Shown here: one piece after another, positions 36,189-49,300 of the stretch
Layout: every line of letters starts with the position of its first letter
How positions within the stretch are numbered: position 1 is the first letter of the stretch
Position numbers and translations under genes: made by a program
Notes under the pieces: model-generated
Seen by the model: the letters and a program-made list of their open reading frames with translations, nothing else
Told to the model about the DNA's origin: nothing
Databases searched by the model: none
Source: Topomyia yanbarensis
Lineage: Eukaryota; Arthropoda; Insecta; Diptera; Culicidae
Assembly (NCBI RefSeq): GCF_030247195.1
Contig: NC_080671.1
Span: 431,148,539 to 431,212,538, forward strand
Direction of reading: 5' to 3'
DNA: 64,000 nt

Positions 36189-38650
36189 TAGTTATTGAAC
36201 TTTGGGCCACCTCACTGAAAAATCAAAAAATGGTTTCAACATTTTCCAACATGAGTCCAATATTGTTGATCGATCTGTTGAACGATTTTGAAACATCCAT
36301 TTCTTAGGGCGACGACTTTGGATTAATGCTACCCAACCTTTTTACGAATTAGTTTTCGTATGAAAAGTCACTAGCGAACCTTTGTTTTCGACGCATTATA
36401 CGAGATTGTCACAATTTTCGCGTTAGACTCTTCCCCACGACAGCACTGACGCCCTTTTCTTTCAGTCAGATTACAAAGCACACTACCACAAGCATACCGA
36501 GAAAAACTTGATGGCCATCATTTCCCAACATAAATATGTAGCCTACAACAACAATCGTGGTACCGGCTGTCCCTGAAAGTGCTACATTGCAAATTGAGAG
36601 CGGTGAAACTTGGCTTGCATAAGATAAATCACACCACGCATACCAACGAAAGGCATCATGACGCGTTATCGTCGGTGCCGTTTCTCAATCGAACTTTTGC
36701 GAAATCACCTCCCCCACCCAGCAGCGGCGAGCATAAAAACGCCAAACACAACCTTGTATCATACCACGTGTACTTACCTCGCTTTTACATGTGTTCGACG
36801 AGCTGGCACGATGAGTTTCGCCAAGACGCAAAAACAAAGCAATCCACACACGCACACACCCGCACTGGCGGCGTTCGCGATACTTGTTTTCCCTTTTCCG
36901 ATGAATCCCGGGAGGAAAAGCTTTTCAATCCCCACTCACTCACTCACACCGCCCCGTTGCACAATACTAAATGAACACACGGTTGTGCAAAGCGAAGCGC
37001 ACGTGAGATTACCGAAAACTCTCGCTCTACACAGCGCGATCTACTACACACCGTAATCGGACCAAAGTCGGCTGACGCGGTCGGTAGCTTGTGGACTGAC
37101 TGACCGTCAGATTATCAACACGTCTGCGGTGCTTGGTGCTGTGTGTTCGTGACATTCTTCGGCGCAGTTCATTCGCTTTGTTTTGCAGTTCGGGTTGCTG
37201 GTGGCTGGTGGCGACCGCTCACGATCTAGAAACGTCTCTCCACCGGTGATGGGTGCAACTGTTGCGCGACGGTTGGGTCAGTAGCGAGTGATAGCTGGTG
37301 GGGGCTCACGAATACCAACACACGAGGGATGCGCAGCCGAAGGTGTGTGAATGTTCTTTATCATACGGGCTTTCAACACATGGTATGGTCGTTCCAGCGC
37401 TGCTAGCTGTTTGATACACATTATTCCCATCAGCACATACACCCATCAATTTAAATTGTTTGACGACGTTTTCAGATCTGAGACTGTCCAAATAGTCACA
37501 ATGTCAAAAAAATATTACTGCCTAATTTGGCAGAAAACTAACAGAATTAGTTATTTTTGGCCATTCTACCAAATTATCCGATGTGCTGACAAACGTCTAC
37601 ATTTTAAATCTTTTGATTAACCGGATATTTTCGAAATTAAGATGGAAGTCATCCGAAATTATGTTGCTGAAGCTTTTACTTACTCGCAAACCAATGACGT
37701 CGACCGTATCTCAGATTAACACTTGCGGAACTCTTCTATCAGTGTATTCACAGCAGCTGTTGTTTGATTCCTTGTTATTAATTGGATATGCACGATGGTA
37801 TCCATCCAGCCTCATCATTTCCCTAATCAATAAGTAAGTAGAATTATAAGCTTAATTGTCCCATGTTCTATGGGATTCCCTATATACATGGGACAATTAT
37901 GTGTAGAACGGCAGAATAGGAAGGATAGAAAAAATAACGACACAAATTCAAGCAGTAGGCTATTCAAACTCACGATTAGTTCGAATAGCCTGCGAGAAAA
38001 CCAAAAGTTCTATTACCGTACTGTATTAGAAGCTTTAGTATGTGCCGCTTCAGTGGTCTAATTACAGTTTATGTATGGACAACCGAGAACGCAATTGCAT
38101 GACTGCTACCATGAGATTCCATCGTCGTATTCACAAAGATTTCAAGAAAAAGACACAGCGCACTGAATAATAGCCATGTGATATTAAAATTTGCAGTTCC
38201 CGGTTAAAACGCAGATCAGCATGCTGTAGTCAGGTTTCGTGTAATGGAGTAGTCGAGCCCTTATTCATCCCATTAGTTAGGATGTCATACTATTTCGTTG
38301 ATAACTAGCCCACTGTTAGCAGGATTGCTCTTAAATTGGTTTCAATATATTTGCTTAATTCCTAAGAAGCAGTACAATGAAAAATCTGGTCTGAAAAATG
38401 TAAAACACTATTTTGTGAAAAGTCAAGTACAACCAACCTTTTCTGCGGCTGTAATTTTTCTGCCTACATTCTCATTTCCCTTTCGACGCTGCTGTCGTTC
38501 GCTAGTGCAGGACGCCCAGCACTGTACGGCAGTCTGTAAGCAAAGCAGTAACACGAAAAAAATACTGCCCCCAGTACAGCCACCAGACGCGAGCGGTACA
38601 GCTTCTCTTTCCTTATTTTAAACTTTTTTAATATTTTTAATCTATTCAAT
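36189..38650. other. mostly unique DNA with a GC-richer block at 36.5-37.35 kb
   Basis: The GC-richer block holds CA-type repeats (ACACACGCACACACC) and overlapping open frames of about 130 codons in two frames with no domain. Composition and lack of repeats suggest a promoter or 5' UTR, but no splice pattern proves it. A hairpin related to the one at 23251 lies at 37851-37907. AGGCTATTC and GAATAGCCT pair near 37957-37990. Confidence 0.35.
37851..37907. repeat. hairpin sharing its core with 23251-23318
   Basis: AATTGTCCCATG (37854-37865) and CATGGGACAATT (37887-37898) pair perfectly around a 21-nt loop. The outer GTAGAACGGCAG flank also resembles the other hairpin, so the two belong to one family. 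Confidence 0.65.
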
Positions 38651-40379
38651 ATTTTTAATCACAAACGACGACAATAAATGCGGTTCGTTTACGCCACGAC
38701 CGGCATCAACGCTTTCGTGTGCGGGCCTCTCCCTTTGACTATGCAGAGAAAAGTGTACAAAGCGAGAGAACAAACTTTACTACACCACACTCTCACCGAG
38801 CAGTCGGAGTACAGCAGCAAAACAAAAACGTATTCTACTGCTGTACGGGAAAATGTACTCGGTCTGGCTACCGTTCTGGCAAGAGCTTTAGTGATGCGTC
38901 GCTCTAGCGGGCTGTACGGCTTGTGCAAATGTAAATATACCGAAAAAAAATGTAGTTTACCGGTCACGTTGGCATCCCTGAGTACAACGCAGCCTTATTC
39001 ATCCCACCATTTGCGCTAATGCGTTGAATAGAGGTAGCAGACACTGCTCTAACTAATGTGTTCAAATGAGGGGATAAAACAAAGTGCTAAGATGAATTAG
39101 AGCAGCAAAAGTAACAGACCAAAATTTTGGGATAAAAATTCCTCAGCAATTCAAAATGCTGATCTTACTGACCAAGATTAGAATCCTTTCTAGCTGGGAC
39201 TTGAACATACGGCTTATGGGCCCTTTGAACCGGCAGATTAGTGCACATTGCGAAAAGTCATGTGCCGAAATCGAGAAGAAAAATCAACCTAGTAGAATCA
39301 ACACTCAAACAACCTTTAACATACGCTGCTAGACACAATCAAAAGGTCACCCAATAACTGATGCATTTTGTATTTCGAAATCTACTGTCAGCAGCAACTG
39401 AGCAGAAACAACAATTGCATCATGTGCCTCCAAAGCAACAACCAGCAACACAAATACAAAAAGCAAACGTCGATAACGTAACGACAGATAGTACCGTCAT
39501 AGGGTAGTGACCCGTCGTTCGTTTTCTCGTAACTCGCTGTGGTAATCACTTACAAACAATTCTGTCAATGGGCATTGTCTGCTAATCAGAACACGGAAGA
39601 GTAGCGCATAAGCCATATTGAGGAACGTTATATTCTCAATAATTATCACAGTTGATAAGTCATGAGGCCGGCCTACCATGCGATTTTTTCATCTATCATC
39701 ACGGTCAGGTAGTTGATCATTTTTCGCTCTTTTTCCTCAGCTCACAAATATCGATTTACACTTACTCTAGCGTGTTAATCCACAATGCACTTTGCTATTG
39801 TATCTCTAAGGTGGAAACATTTTGGTGAAAACCAACATCATCTCATCAGAATCCTGCACTTAGTGACAACTTAATGCCAGGACCAAGCGAAGTCGGAACG
39901 CGAATTCCATAACTAATTTAGTTATGGGTTATGTACCAAATTTTTCTTCTTAGCAGAGAAAAATTGACTTTCTTCCAAAATTTTAACTTTAGTGAGAAAT
40001 ATAGAAAAGTGCATATAATAAATTTTAATTTTTTTTTGCCGATTTAGAGCCGATTCTTTCGTACTCGCTTAACCTTTAAACCAGGTTTACCGGTGCGTTA
40101 ACTACGGGATTTATCCTATACGTAGCCGCTCGCTGCTCAGCCGAACTCTCGCGGTCAGTCCACTTTACGTGACAAATTTTACTTCGCAAAGCTTTACTTC
40201 AGTGGACGTTGACCACCGCTGGTACCATTGATTTCGGATAGCTGTTTTGGTCTGAAAAACGGATTTAATCGACCTATCAGTAAGATGAGACATTTCTTAC
40301 ACATATCACTGTTGTATTATTCATTAGTTTGCCGAACACACGCAAGGTTGGCAAGCAACTAGATGTGAGATAAGCACAG
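38651..40379. other. anonymous DNA
   Basis: Open frames of up to 113 codons at 38678-39019 lie in a GC-richer patch with CTGTACGG words on both strands. No family was recognised. The rest is AT-rich with no named repeat. Confidence 0.3.
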
Positions 40380-40399
40380 TTTCGAGTCCTGCACGAATA

Positions 40400-41632
40400 A
40401 CACTTCGTTAAAAAATAAATTAATAGAAGAAAAATAATAAAACAAATAAAAATTTAAAATAATTATGAAGCAAAAAAATAGAAAAAAGTTATTCATAAAA
40501 TAAATCAAATTAGCTCAAATAAAAAATATTAAAAAATTAGACAATATTAAAAAAGTTATGAAATTAATAGAGTAAATTAAATTGTTTTAAGCTAACAAAC
40601 TGTTATCCAATAATAAAATGAACTGACTAAACCGATTTAATAAAATGAAGAAACTGAATGAAATATATGAACTGGAAAAAATTAATTTGATAACATTATT
40701 AAACTAACTGTAGTAAATATAAATATTATAAATAAAAATGAATTAATAAGATAAATAATATGAAAAATGTTAATAAAATTAGCCCTTTCATACCTAATAT
40801 TTTCTAGCACATATGTGGTTCCAAAACCGTTTATCTTAAAAGTGTTAGAGACAAGAAACACAAAAAGCTTGTTTTGATTAAAATAGATGCTTATTAGTGT
40901 GAGAAACTGCTCAATTTTACATACCGATCCTTAATATACATCTTCTGCAAAGTGTTCAATAGTTCGATTGGGCAGAAAAGATAGCTGAAAGCAGTCTACA
41001 TTGAAGACAACGAAGATATCTCAAAATATAATTTTTCACCGATAACTGAAAATGAAAATGCTCCAGTGAAATCCAGTCAGAACAATTGCAATAACTTCAG
41101 TTCTACGGATATTTACTAATACTAATAGTTTTACTTTTTTGTGAGGAAATCTTGTCTAACTCCAGAGTTATAGCTATTTGAAAACATGGTTGTTCATAAA
41201 TAACAGGGTATGCAGAGGGTTAATAAAATCAATAAAATAATATAATGAATAAAATGAACAAAATGAAGAAAGTGATAAAATTAATACAATGTTTTCTTTC
41301 TCTCATGTTGTAAATAAAAATAAAATAAATTAAATTGTGTCTAATTAATGTTCTAGATGAAATGAATAAAATGAATAAATGCATACAAGAATTAAATACA
41401 ATAGATAAAATGAGGTTAAATAAACAAAATGAATCAAAAGAATGCTAAATTAAAAAAAATCATTGAAATGAAATTTTGAAAAAAATCATGTATTTAAAAT
41501 AAGTCAAATATTCAAAATGAAAAAAATAAACAAAACGAATATAACCCATGAAATGAATGATCTGGAAAAAAAATAACCAAGTAATAATAAAATTTTAAAA
41601 AGTTAGTTAAATGAAGTAAATGAATAAAACAA
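40400..41632. repeat. degenerate AT-rich motif array
   Basis: Variants of AATAAAATGAATAAA recur irregularly for about 1.2 kb, interrupted by less repetitive DNA at 40780-41215. It looks like a decayed simple-sequence array. Confidence 0.6.
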
Positions 41633-43809
41633 ATTTCACGAATTCCAAAACTATTGTTTCAGAATATTCTGAAGTGTTTGTGAAAATCCGTTATCGTTTT
41701 TCTTTTCTTGATGGCGTTTTAAGATTATCTGGTGTTTCTACTTTATTGATGGGCCTTAATTATTCATAAGGTAATCTAGCAATCAGGTATTTTTCTTGGA
41801 ATTGAAAGAACAGATATCTGAAAAATGATTTTTATGCAGAATTTTTTTTCAGGTCCAGTATTTTAACGCATAATTGGAAATAGTAAACTGAGATAAGGCC
41901 ACCTGTTAATAGTATTCATTGGCATTAAAGTATATAGAAAAGAGTGTCAAGGTTATGTTTGCAATTATATTATTGTCGATGGCACAAAAGCCGTACATTT
42001 AGTCGATTACAATGTAGTCTCGTTCCACCCATCCTTATCACTTGCGAATCCTTTCGTTTGGAATTCTCGTTCTGGAGATATGGGTATATAAGTCCTATAC
42101 AAAACAATACCACGACAAAGTAATGGTTCAAACTACCAGAATAAGTATTTAAATTAATCGAAAAGCCAGTGGCCATTGAAAGCGTCTCTGAACTGCTTTT
42201 GAGATATGAACATTCTTGAAATTACAAGTCGATTTTTTCACATTGATCATGAAAAATGTATATTGGGGTTTTCAGTACAACTCAGTATTAGTTGTAGTTA
42301 CACAGTAATATGTATAGCATAAATTCAGTAAGATAAACTATCTGTCCAATGCATAAAATATGATTGTAATCCTCGCTAATTTACGTGTAGAATACGGAGT
42401 ACTCAAACGAAACGTCTATTCAATTTTCCAATGCCTGTACTAACTATGGCATAAGGCAAATTTGGGTAATTGAAACTATCGCTATACGTTAAAAGCATCC
42501 TTTTACTGGGATGCAAGTATAGTTCGATAGTTCAGGGGTCTTTGGGCGCCATTTTTCCCGGATCTAATTCGTAGATATTTTTGGAATTTGATCCGTTATT
42601 TTTCATAAAAATGCGTTCCAATACAATGAATCTGCATTTTCAATAATATCAACCCAAAACAGGTGTTCTTAATGACACATTAGAGCATATGTTTCATTCA
42701 AAATTTAGGAGAGATACGAAAGATTTTAAAAAAATGCACGTAGGAAGAATGGCTCTTTTCAAAATTTTCCTCTTCAAACAACCATATTACCCAGCTTGAA
42801 ATAGCCAAGGATTTCCTTAATTGTAGTATACACAAACGCTCAGTATAGAATTGAATTAAATTGCGTTTCATTTGAGTACTCCGTATTCTACATGTAACTT
42901 AGCGAGGATTACAATCATAATTTATGCATTGGACAGATAGTTTATCTTACTATATTTATGCTATACATATTACTGTGTAACTACAACTGATACTGAGTTG
43001 TACTGAAAACCCCAATATACATTTTATATGATCAATGTGACTAAAAGCATATTTATTTGTGAAAAAATCGACTTGTAATTTCAAGAATGTTCGTGTCTCA
43101 AAAGCAATTCAGAGACGCTTTCAATGGCCACTGGCATTTCGCTTAATTTAAATACTTATTCTGGTAGTTTGAACCATTACTTTGTCGTGGTATTGTTTTG
43201 TATAGGACTTATATACCCATATCTCCAGAACGAGAATTTCAAACGAAACGATTCGCAAGTGATAAGGATGGGTGGAAAGAGACTGCATTGTAATCGACTA
43301 AATGTGCGGCTTTTGTGCCATCGACAATAATATAATTGCAAACATAACCTTGACACTCTTTTCTGTATACTTCAATGCAAATGAATACTGTTTACAGGTG
43401 GCCTTATCTCAGTTTACTATTTCCAATTATGCGTTAAAATACTGGACCTGAAAAAAAATTCTGAACAAGAATCATTTTTCAGATATCTGTGACCAAAAAG
43501 ACACCTTTCAATTTCAAGAAAAATACCTGATTTCTAGATTTCCTCATGACTAATTAAGGCCCATTAATAACGTAGAAACACCAGATAATCTTAAAATTCC
43601 ATCAAGAAAAGAAAAACGAAAACGGATTTTCACAAACACTTCAGCATATTCTGAAACAATGGTTTTGGAATTCGTGAAATGCACGTAGGAAGAATGCCTC
43701 TTTTCAAAATTTTCCTCTTCAAACAACCATATTACCCAGCTTGAAATAGCCAAGGATTTCCTTAATTGTAGTATACATAAACGCTCAGTATAGAATTGAA
43801 TTAAATTGC
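41633..43809. mobile_element. 2.2-kb inverted-repeat element with 133-bp direct repeats
   Basis: Arms 41633-42414 and 42865-43680 are inverted copies with high similarity. Both encode the same unidentified 68-residue frame, starting at 42176 (minus) and 43124 (plus). A 133-bp segment (42732-42864) just inside the right arm is repeated directly at 43678-43809, just outside it. The right arm is therefore bracketed by direct repeats. No transposase or RT was recognised. Confidence 0.8.
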
Positions 43810-44689
43810 AGTTGACGTAGTTTTCCGTTTTTGGTCACATGACTCTCCTTAGTGCAACGTTTCGAAGGAATAGCCCTTCATCTTCAGTGGAAAGCAGGGT
43901 TTGAACATAAATTAGTTATAACTATATAGACTTCTCATAATGCAAATATTTTGCAAATTTTGCTAGGACCACAAATATTTTCTTTTTCAAGTAGAACATA
44001 ATATTTAGTTTGTTTCCGCAAGTGGCTCGGTTCTACACTAAAATGGAAAACTAATTATAGGGAAACAGAGGACATATTGGATACTAACGAATATTTCAGA
44101 TTAGTTGAAGATCTTACGACACATCTTAGAAATGGATTTGGAAATATCAGGATAGATCTGAGTCGTGACAGTTGCCACGAACACGATTGGGGAGAGATTG
44201 GATAGGAGCAACAAGTGAGGAATGGTAAATGATGATTAGTGCTGTTACATTATTTTGTACATAGGGAGAAGTTTTGATTCCTTACATCTTTATTATACAT
44301 AATGCAACTGATAATTTTTACGCCTTAATTCTATAGCACAAATCTTGCAAAAGAAGATAAACTTTCACTAGAATTTTGTGATTCAAAACCACAGTTGCTC
44401 TCGGTGATGCTAAGAGTATGTTATGAATATGAATTATGTTAGAAGTCTATTTTCTCACTACTAGGTGCATTACTTGGAGATCTGTGCATTCATATACCAT
44501 CTAACGTCTATCTCACGACTAAACGCAATGCTTAATACAACGGATAAATACATCAACTCTGGACAAATTTTCACTTTGAAGCGAATTTACACATTGTCTG
44601 GTCTTTGAAGTAAACTTGTGTATTAAGTTTGGAGAAATAGTTAATTAAATATAAAGGAAATTCACAAAATATTTTCGGAATCGAATTGC
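43810..44689. other. anonymous AT-rich DNA
   Basis: Nothing recognised. Confidence 0.35.
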
Positions 44690-45200
44690 TTGAATCACTC
44701 TGTATGTAACGAACTCATTTTAGTTAGTGGAAATAGGTAAGCGAGGAATAACAATACAAAATGCTTAATATCTCCGCCGTTCGTGAACGGATTTTTACAA
44801 TCTATAGCTTGTTCGAAAAGCATTTTTACAAGCTTTCTAATTATGACATGGCTGCATTGCTTTGTTTGAAAGTTATTTGCTTTAAACCCTTTGTGTTTTG
44901 ACAAAATTATGCTTATCTCAGAAAGTAAACAACATATCGAAAAACAAAAATAATAGTGTCAAATGGCAACGTTAGGCCTTTCATTTGAAACTAATTTCGT
45001 TAAGATCGGTTCTGCGGTTGCTGAGATAATTACATGACATTAGTGCATATACATACATACCCACACACACACACATACAGACATTGTCCCAATTTTTCGA
45101 GCTGAGTCGATCGGTTGATGAGACTCGGCCCTCCGGGCCGCAGAAAAAGTTTTCGAAGTTTGAGCGAATCCTATACATTTCTTTTGTAAGAAATGTAAAA
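44690..45200 (+). repeat. dispersed mosquito repeat, 3' part
   Basis: This contains the CCTTTCATTTGAAACTAA and AGATCGGTTCTGCGG modules and a short CA/CATA tract (45050-45078). Then come GAGCTGAGTCGATCGG, CGGCCCTCCGGGCCG and a terminal hairpin ACATTTCTTttgtAAGAAATGT. The same order occurs at 54990-55139. It has no coding capacity. Confidence 0.65.
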
Positions 45201-45600
45201 AGCAACTAAAATCAACCAATGCTCCATAAAAATATTGGAAATGTTCCATAAAATGTTACATTTTGCGACATAAATTAACTGACATTGATCCATAGAATAT
45301 TACCAATGTACATTAAAACACGTTGATATGTTCCATAGTATCGACAAAAATGTTCCACGGTATTACAAAAATGGAGCAATTAAATGTTAGAAAAAGATCC
45401 ATAAATTTGATGAAAATGTTTGATGAAAATGATGAAATAATTTTTCTTAGTCCATAGAAAATGTAAAAATGAATATTAGCAATGCTATGTATTGATTCAT
45501 ATAAAGAACGTTAAATTATGGTTCATAAATATTTACAAAACGATCCATAAGAAAAGAAAATGTAAAACGATCCATTAATATGTGCTTATACACCAGAAAA
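45200..45600. repeat. degenerate GTTCCATAAAA motif array
   Basis: Variants of (T)GTTCCATA or GATCCATAAA recur every 30-40 bases for about 400 bp without strict period. It is probably a decayed simple array. Confidence 0.5.
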
Positions 45601-48600
45601 ATTAAACTTAATGAATTCATGCGAATTTTTTTCTTCTCGAACTAATAATAAAGTTTATGTCATTTGGTTGTAATGTCAAACTACAACAAACAATGCATAC
45701 ATTATAGTTAAACTTAAGCTTCCGTATCCCACTAGTCAGGTAACTGACCTTAGCTAACCTGAAATAACAGTGGCAACACTTTAAACGGCAGAGTATCTAT
45801 GACATTAGCGCGCTGAAAGTTACTAGACCACTGATACAAGCTGGCATGAGTCGCAAATACCAACTATCTGAAGCGAAAACAAAGCGTCATAGGGGTTTTT
45901 TCTAAAAAATATGCATATGAATTCTTTGACGCAAAAATGCTCAAGATGTGGCCCATAAATCTGAACACTACATTACATTTTGAGTCTGATTCACAATAAG
46001 TGACTTACGGGAGGCCATTTCAAAAATTGCAAGGCTTATAAAGATACTGATATAACATTCAACGACGTGATAATTTTTCATCTGATCATTGTAAAATTTT
46101 GAAATAATTTTAGTCCAACTTAGAGAAAAATGAAATAAATATTTGCAAAAGTATTACATGACATTGATTTTGTGGATTTTGTCACTGTATGCACCGTAGT
46201 ATTCTAAAAGGCCTAAAATTTTTCACACATACTTTTGAATGTATACGCAATCAAGTAAAAAAATCGATTTTTTGAAAATTTTATATGTGACCGTTCTCTT
46301 AACAGCTCAAGCGAGGAAGTTTTTAATTTAGGAACTATTGAATAACTAAAAATGTATCTAAATCAAAAATAACCTTTAAAATTTTGGAATTTGGCCAGAA
46401 ATTTGTTCTAATTACTACACTGTGCGTTGGCCAATGGTTGGCGTGCTGGGCAGCACGCTGAAAACCGTCCGACTCTGTATGTATAGTGTTTAGTATCGAT
46501 ATGTGGCTTCATGTGTATCATCGCCTACTATACGTGCGAACGCTGTCGCACACGTCTCCGCGCCCAGAGCACCCAACACTCAATTTGATGCAAAGAAGTG
46601 TTGGAAGATTATTATACCCTACTGTAGTTACTGTGCTGCAAACTGGACGAGTTTTTTTGTCTTCTTTTCTGGATGATGTTTTGCGCTCTAGAGGTACTAC
46701 TATAATCTGACCAGGTCGTGAATACAGTCTACAGGTCCAGTGTGTGTTAGGGTCCGGATATTTTAAGTTTATTGTTGGTGGTTCTCAAGTGGCGGTGGTA
46801 GATTTTAATCGAGTGCTAATTTGTTTTTGAAAATGTGGCAAAAGTTACCGACTGGAGTGTACGAACAGCAGATCGGATGATTAGTCTATTTTAAATTATA
46901 TAAATGTTCTTTTAGAGAATTAACAATGTTATAATTTTATCTTCAAGTGTGACTGTTTGTGAAATTATAAATAACGTCTGCGCTTGTGAAATGTACTAAA
47001 AGCGTTACTTTTCAGCTGACATTTTTTCTCCTAAAAATAGTAAGTATACATTGGTTTATTATATTTAGGAAACCAATTTATTTTCTTATATTATATCATT
47101 TTCGGTTCACTGGTTACTTTTCGAGTTGATTTCAATAAATATTTCAAACAGCCGAGAATTTACCCTGATGAAAATGTTCAACCGTTTCCCGTTTTTAACT
47201 TCCCATACTTCAACGACTCACATCGAAGTACCATTGTACATAAATCGTGCTGCCCTGAAGTGGGAGCAAAAATAAAACAGAATACAACAGAGCAGTTTGT
47301 TTTTTTGTTGCCAGTTTCGTGTGTATGCGTAGCAGATTTGCCATTTGTTGATGAGTTTTTACCTCATCACATGTGACTATGGAGTGGTTAAACAAGCAGA
47401 AACGCGTCCGGCGTGGCGTCTAGCAGAGATTTATGTATTCGGCTGATAGCAACAATGAATAAAATATAATTAGTTACAGTTAAAGGCTGTTAATATAATT
47501 TGGAACGAAACATATTAAACATTATGGTTTAATTCACCGAAAAAATGAACAAAAAGGGTGTACAATTATTTCACCAACGAATTTTCCAAATCTCGCCTTC
47601 ATCACTGATAGGTGGATTAATTTTCACCCAGCAGACGAACTTGTTTGCGTGCGCAGAAAGAAACTGAGAGCACGCCAAAGTTGTTTTCCTCTCCGGAGTA
47701 CCGAAACGCTCTCACTACCGTGCCGAGATCGCACATGTGAACTCTATTCAACACCTCGTGACGATGAGTTTTCTCGAGGCTTGTTTTTGTTTGGCACGGC
47801 CACGTTTTTGTGGGAGTGTGCCCTGCCTGCCTGTCTGGACACGATGAAGGTGTTGGTGATATCGTCTCTGTATCATTCGCTCGCTCTGTGCACTCTGAAC
47901 ACTCAATGCGCAGTAACGTAACTTTTTCTTCATTGTTGGCGTGGGGAAAATATTTTTATTTACAGTTTATTGCTTTGTATTGCGGTGAAAATTATCAAAC
48001 CAAACGACAATTATTATTTTGTTTCCGATGGGGAATCAAAATATTTTCGAACGGACATATGGCGGCCATTGATGGTGGTGCAGGACCAATTTTGTGTTAG
48101 AACTTAATGAGGAATGAATAACTGTTCTTCGTTAATCGTCTCCGGATTGCGATGGAATTATTATAATTTGGATGGAAAGTTAGGGTATTTCAAGGGCAGA
48201 CAAAATACCGCGCGGATCCTTCAAATGGTTGTGATTGGATCATGAATCTGCCATAGGGCCCTTAACAGCAACCTGAGATAAGATCTAGAGGAATATGCAA
48301 ATCTTTAATATAATACAATGCTGACAAAGAAAATCGTGGAAAAACAAACATTTGTACACAGAGGCGGAATTAGAAAAAAAAACATGGGGGCCGGAGCTGA
48401 TCTGGTTGTAATACGTAATAACCTCAAATAATGAAAATCAGTGAACATTTGGTTTGAAACGATTTGGAATATGAAAATATTTAACAAGTTGAATATTTTC
48501 GGAAGTCAACCCCTGGCGATTAGCTCGCCTTTGCTATAAACAGTGGTATTCCCCAATATCATTATCAGCGTTGTTTGTTGAGAGAAACAACTGTTCCAAC

Positions 48601-48855
48601 TGTTGTCACCGTTAATTTAACCAAAATGACTCATTATTCCAAAATATATCGAAATGGTGACATACCGAACTCAGAGTTCCATTAGCTAAACAACTATCAT
48701 TGTTGCGTGGGTGACGTGCACTAGTTCGTAGCGCTACGATGTGTTATGGGTATTGGGATTGGGTGACACTTCTAGTTTTCGGTATTGGCTTGTGTTTGGA
48801 TATAGGAGAGAGTGATTGTCATGCACTCAGCCGGAGGGATTCATTTCTCGCGTAC
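45601..48855. other. mostly unique DNA with GC-richer patches
   Basis: Patches at 46430-46790 and 47600-47930 are GC-richer with low repetition and could be regulatory or exonic. Their open frames (up to 96 codons) show no family. The rest is AT-rich. Confidence 0.3.
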
Positions 48856-49091
48856 TTTTTGAAATGGACCTATGTGTTAAAGAGAGCCTCTCTTTGTTTA
48901 CTTTCTCTTTCGATTATCACGGCTTTACCATTAATCTTTCCAATAATATTCCAGTACATACTGGAAGAGCATGGTTTCGACTAGCATATTATGCAAAGAG
49001 TTAAGCAGCAAACGCAAATGCGACCGTGTTATTAGCGGAAGAGAAAGTAAACAAAGAGAGGCTCTCATTTGCACATAGGTCCTTTTCAATA
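48856..49091. mobile_element. short inverted-repeat (MITE-like) element
   Basis: GGACCTATGTG followed by AGAGCCTCTCTTTGTTTACT (about 48863-48910) is matched in inverse at 49018-49083, giving roughly 70-bp arms around a loop of about 90 bp. It is non-coding. Confidence 0.65.
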
Positions 49092-49145
49092 AGTTTGCTT
49101 GATTTGATTTTAAATAATTAAAGAAAAGTAAGTTTTTCGGTGACG

Positions 49146-49300
49146 GGAACGGGCATAGCGTAGTTGGTAAAATCGATTGCCTTGTACGCAGCTCACCTGG
49201 GTTCGAATCCCAACCCCGCACATAAGGTTACAGATTTTTCTAACCCGAAGAGGCAAATGACCTTAAGGTTAAAACCTCTATAATCGAAATTAAAAAAAAA
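49146..49300 (+). mobile_element. tRNA-derived SINE
   Basis: A pol III A box TAGCGTAGTTGG (49156-49167) and B box GGTTCGAATCC (49200-49210) have tRNA-like spacing. A tRNA-unrelated body with CTAACCCGAAGAGGC and CCTTAAGGTTAAAACCTC follows, and the copy ends in a short A run (49292-49300). This is the structure of a mosquito tRNA-type SINE. The acceptor stem does not pair as in a tRNA, so it is not a functional tRNA gene. Confidence 0.85.

Noticed and set aside
36579..37056. Two overlapping frames of about 130 codons
   Set aside because: They overlap in different frames, are rich in His/Thr/Pro from CA-type repeats and show no domain.
49146..49220. Functional tRNA gene
   Set aside because: The A and B boxes fit, but the acceptor stem does not pair and a SINE body with an A tail follows.
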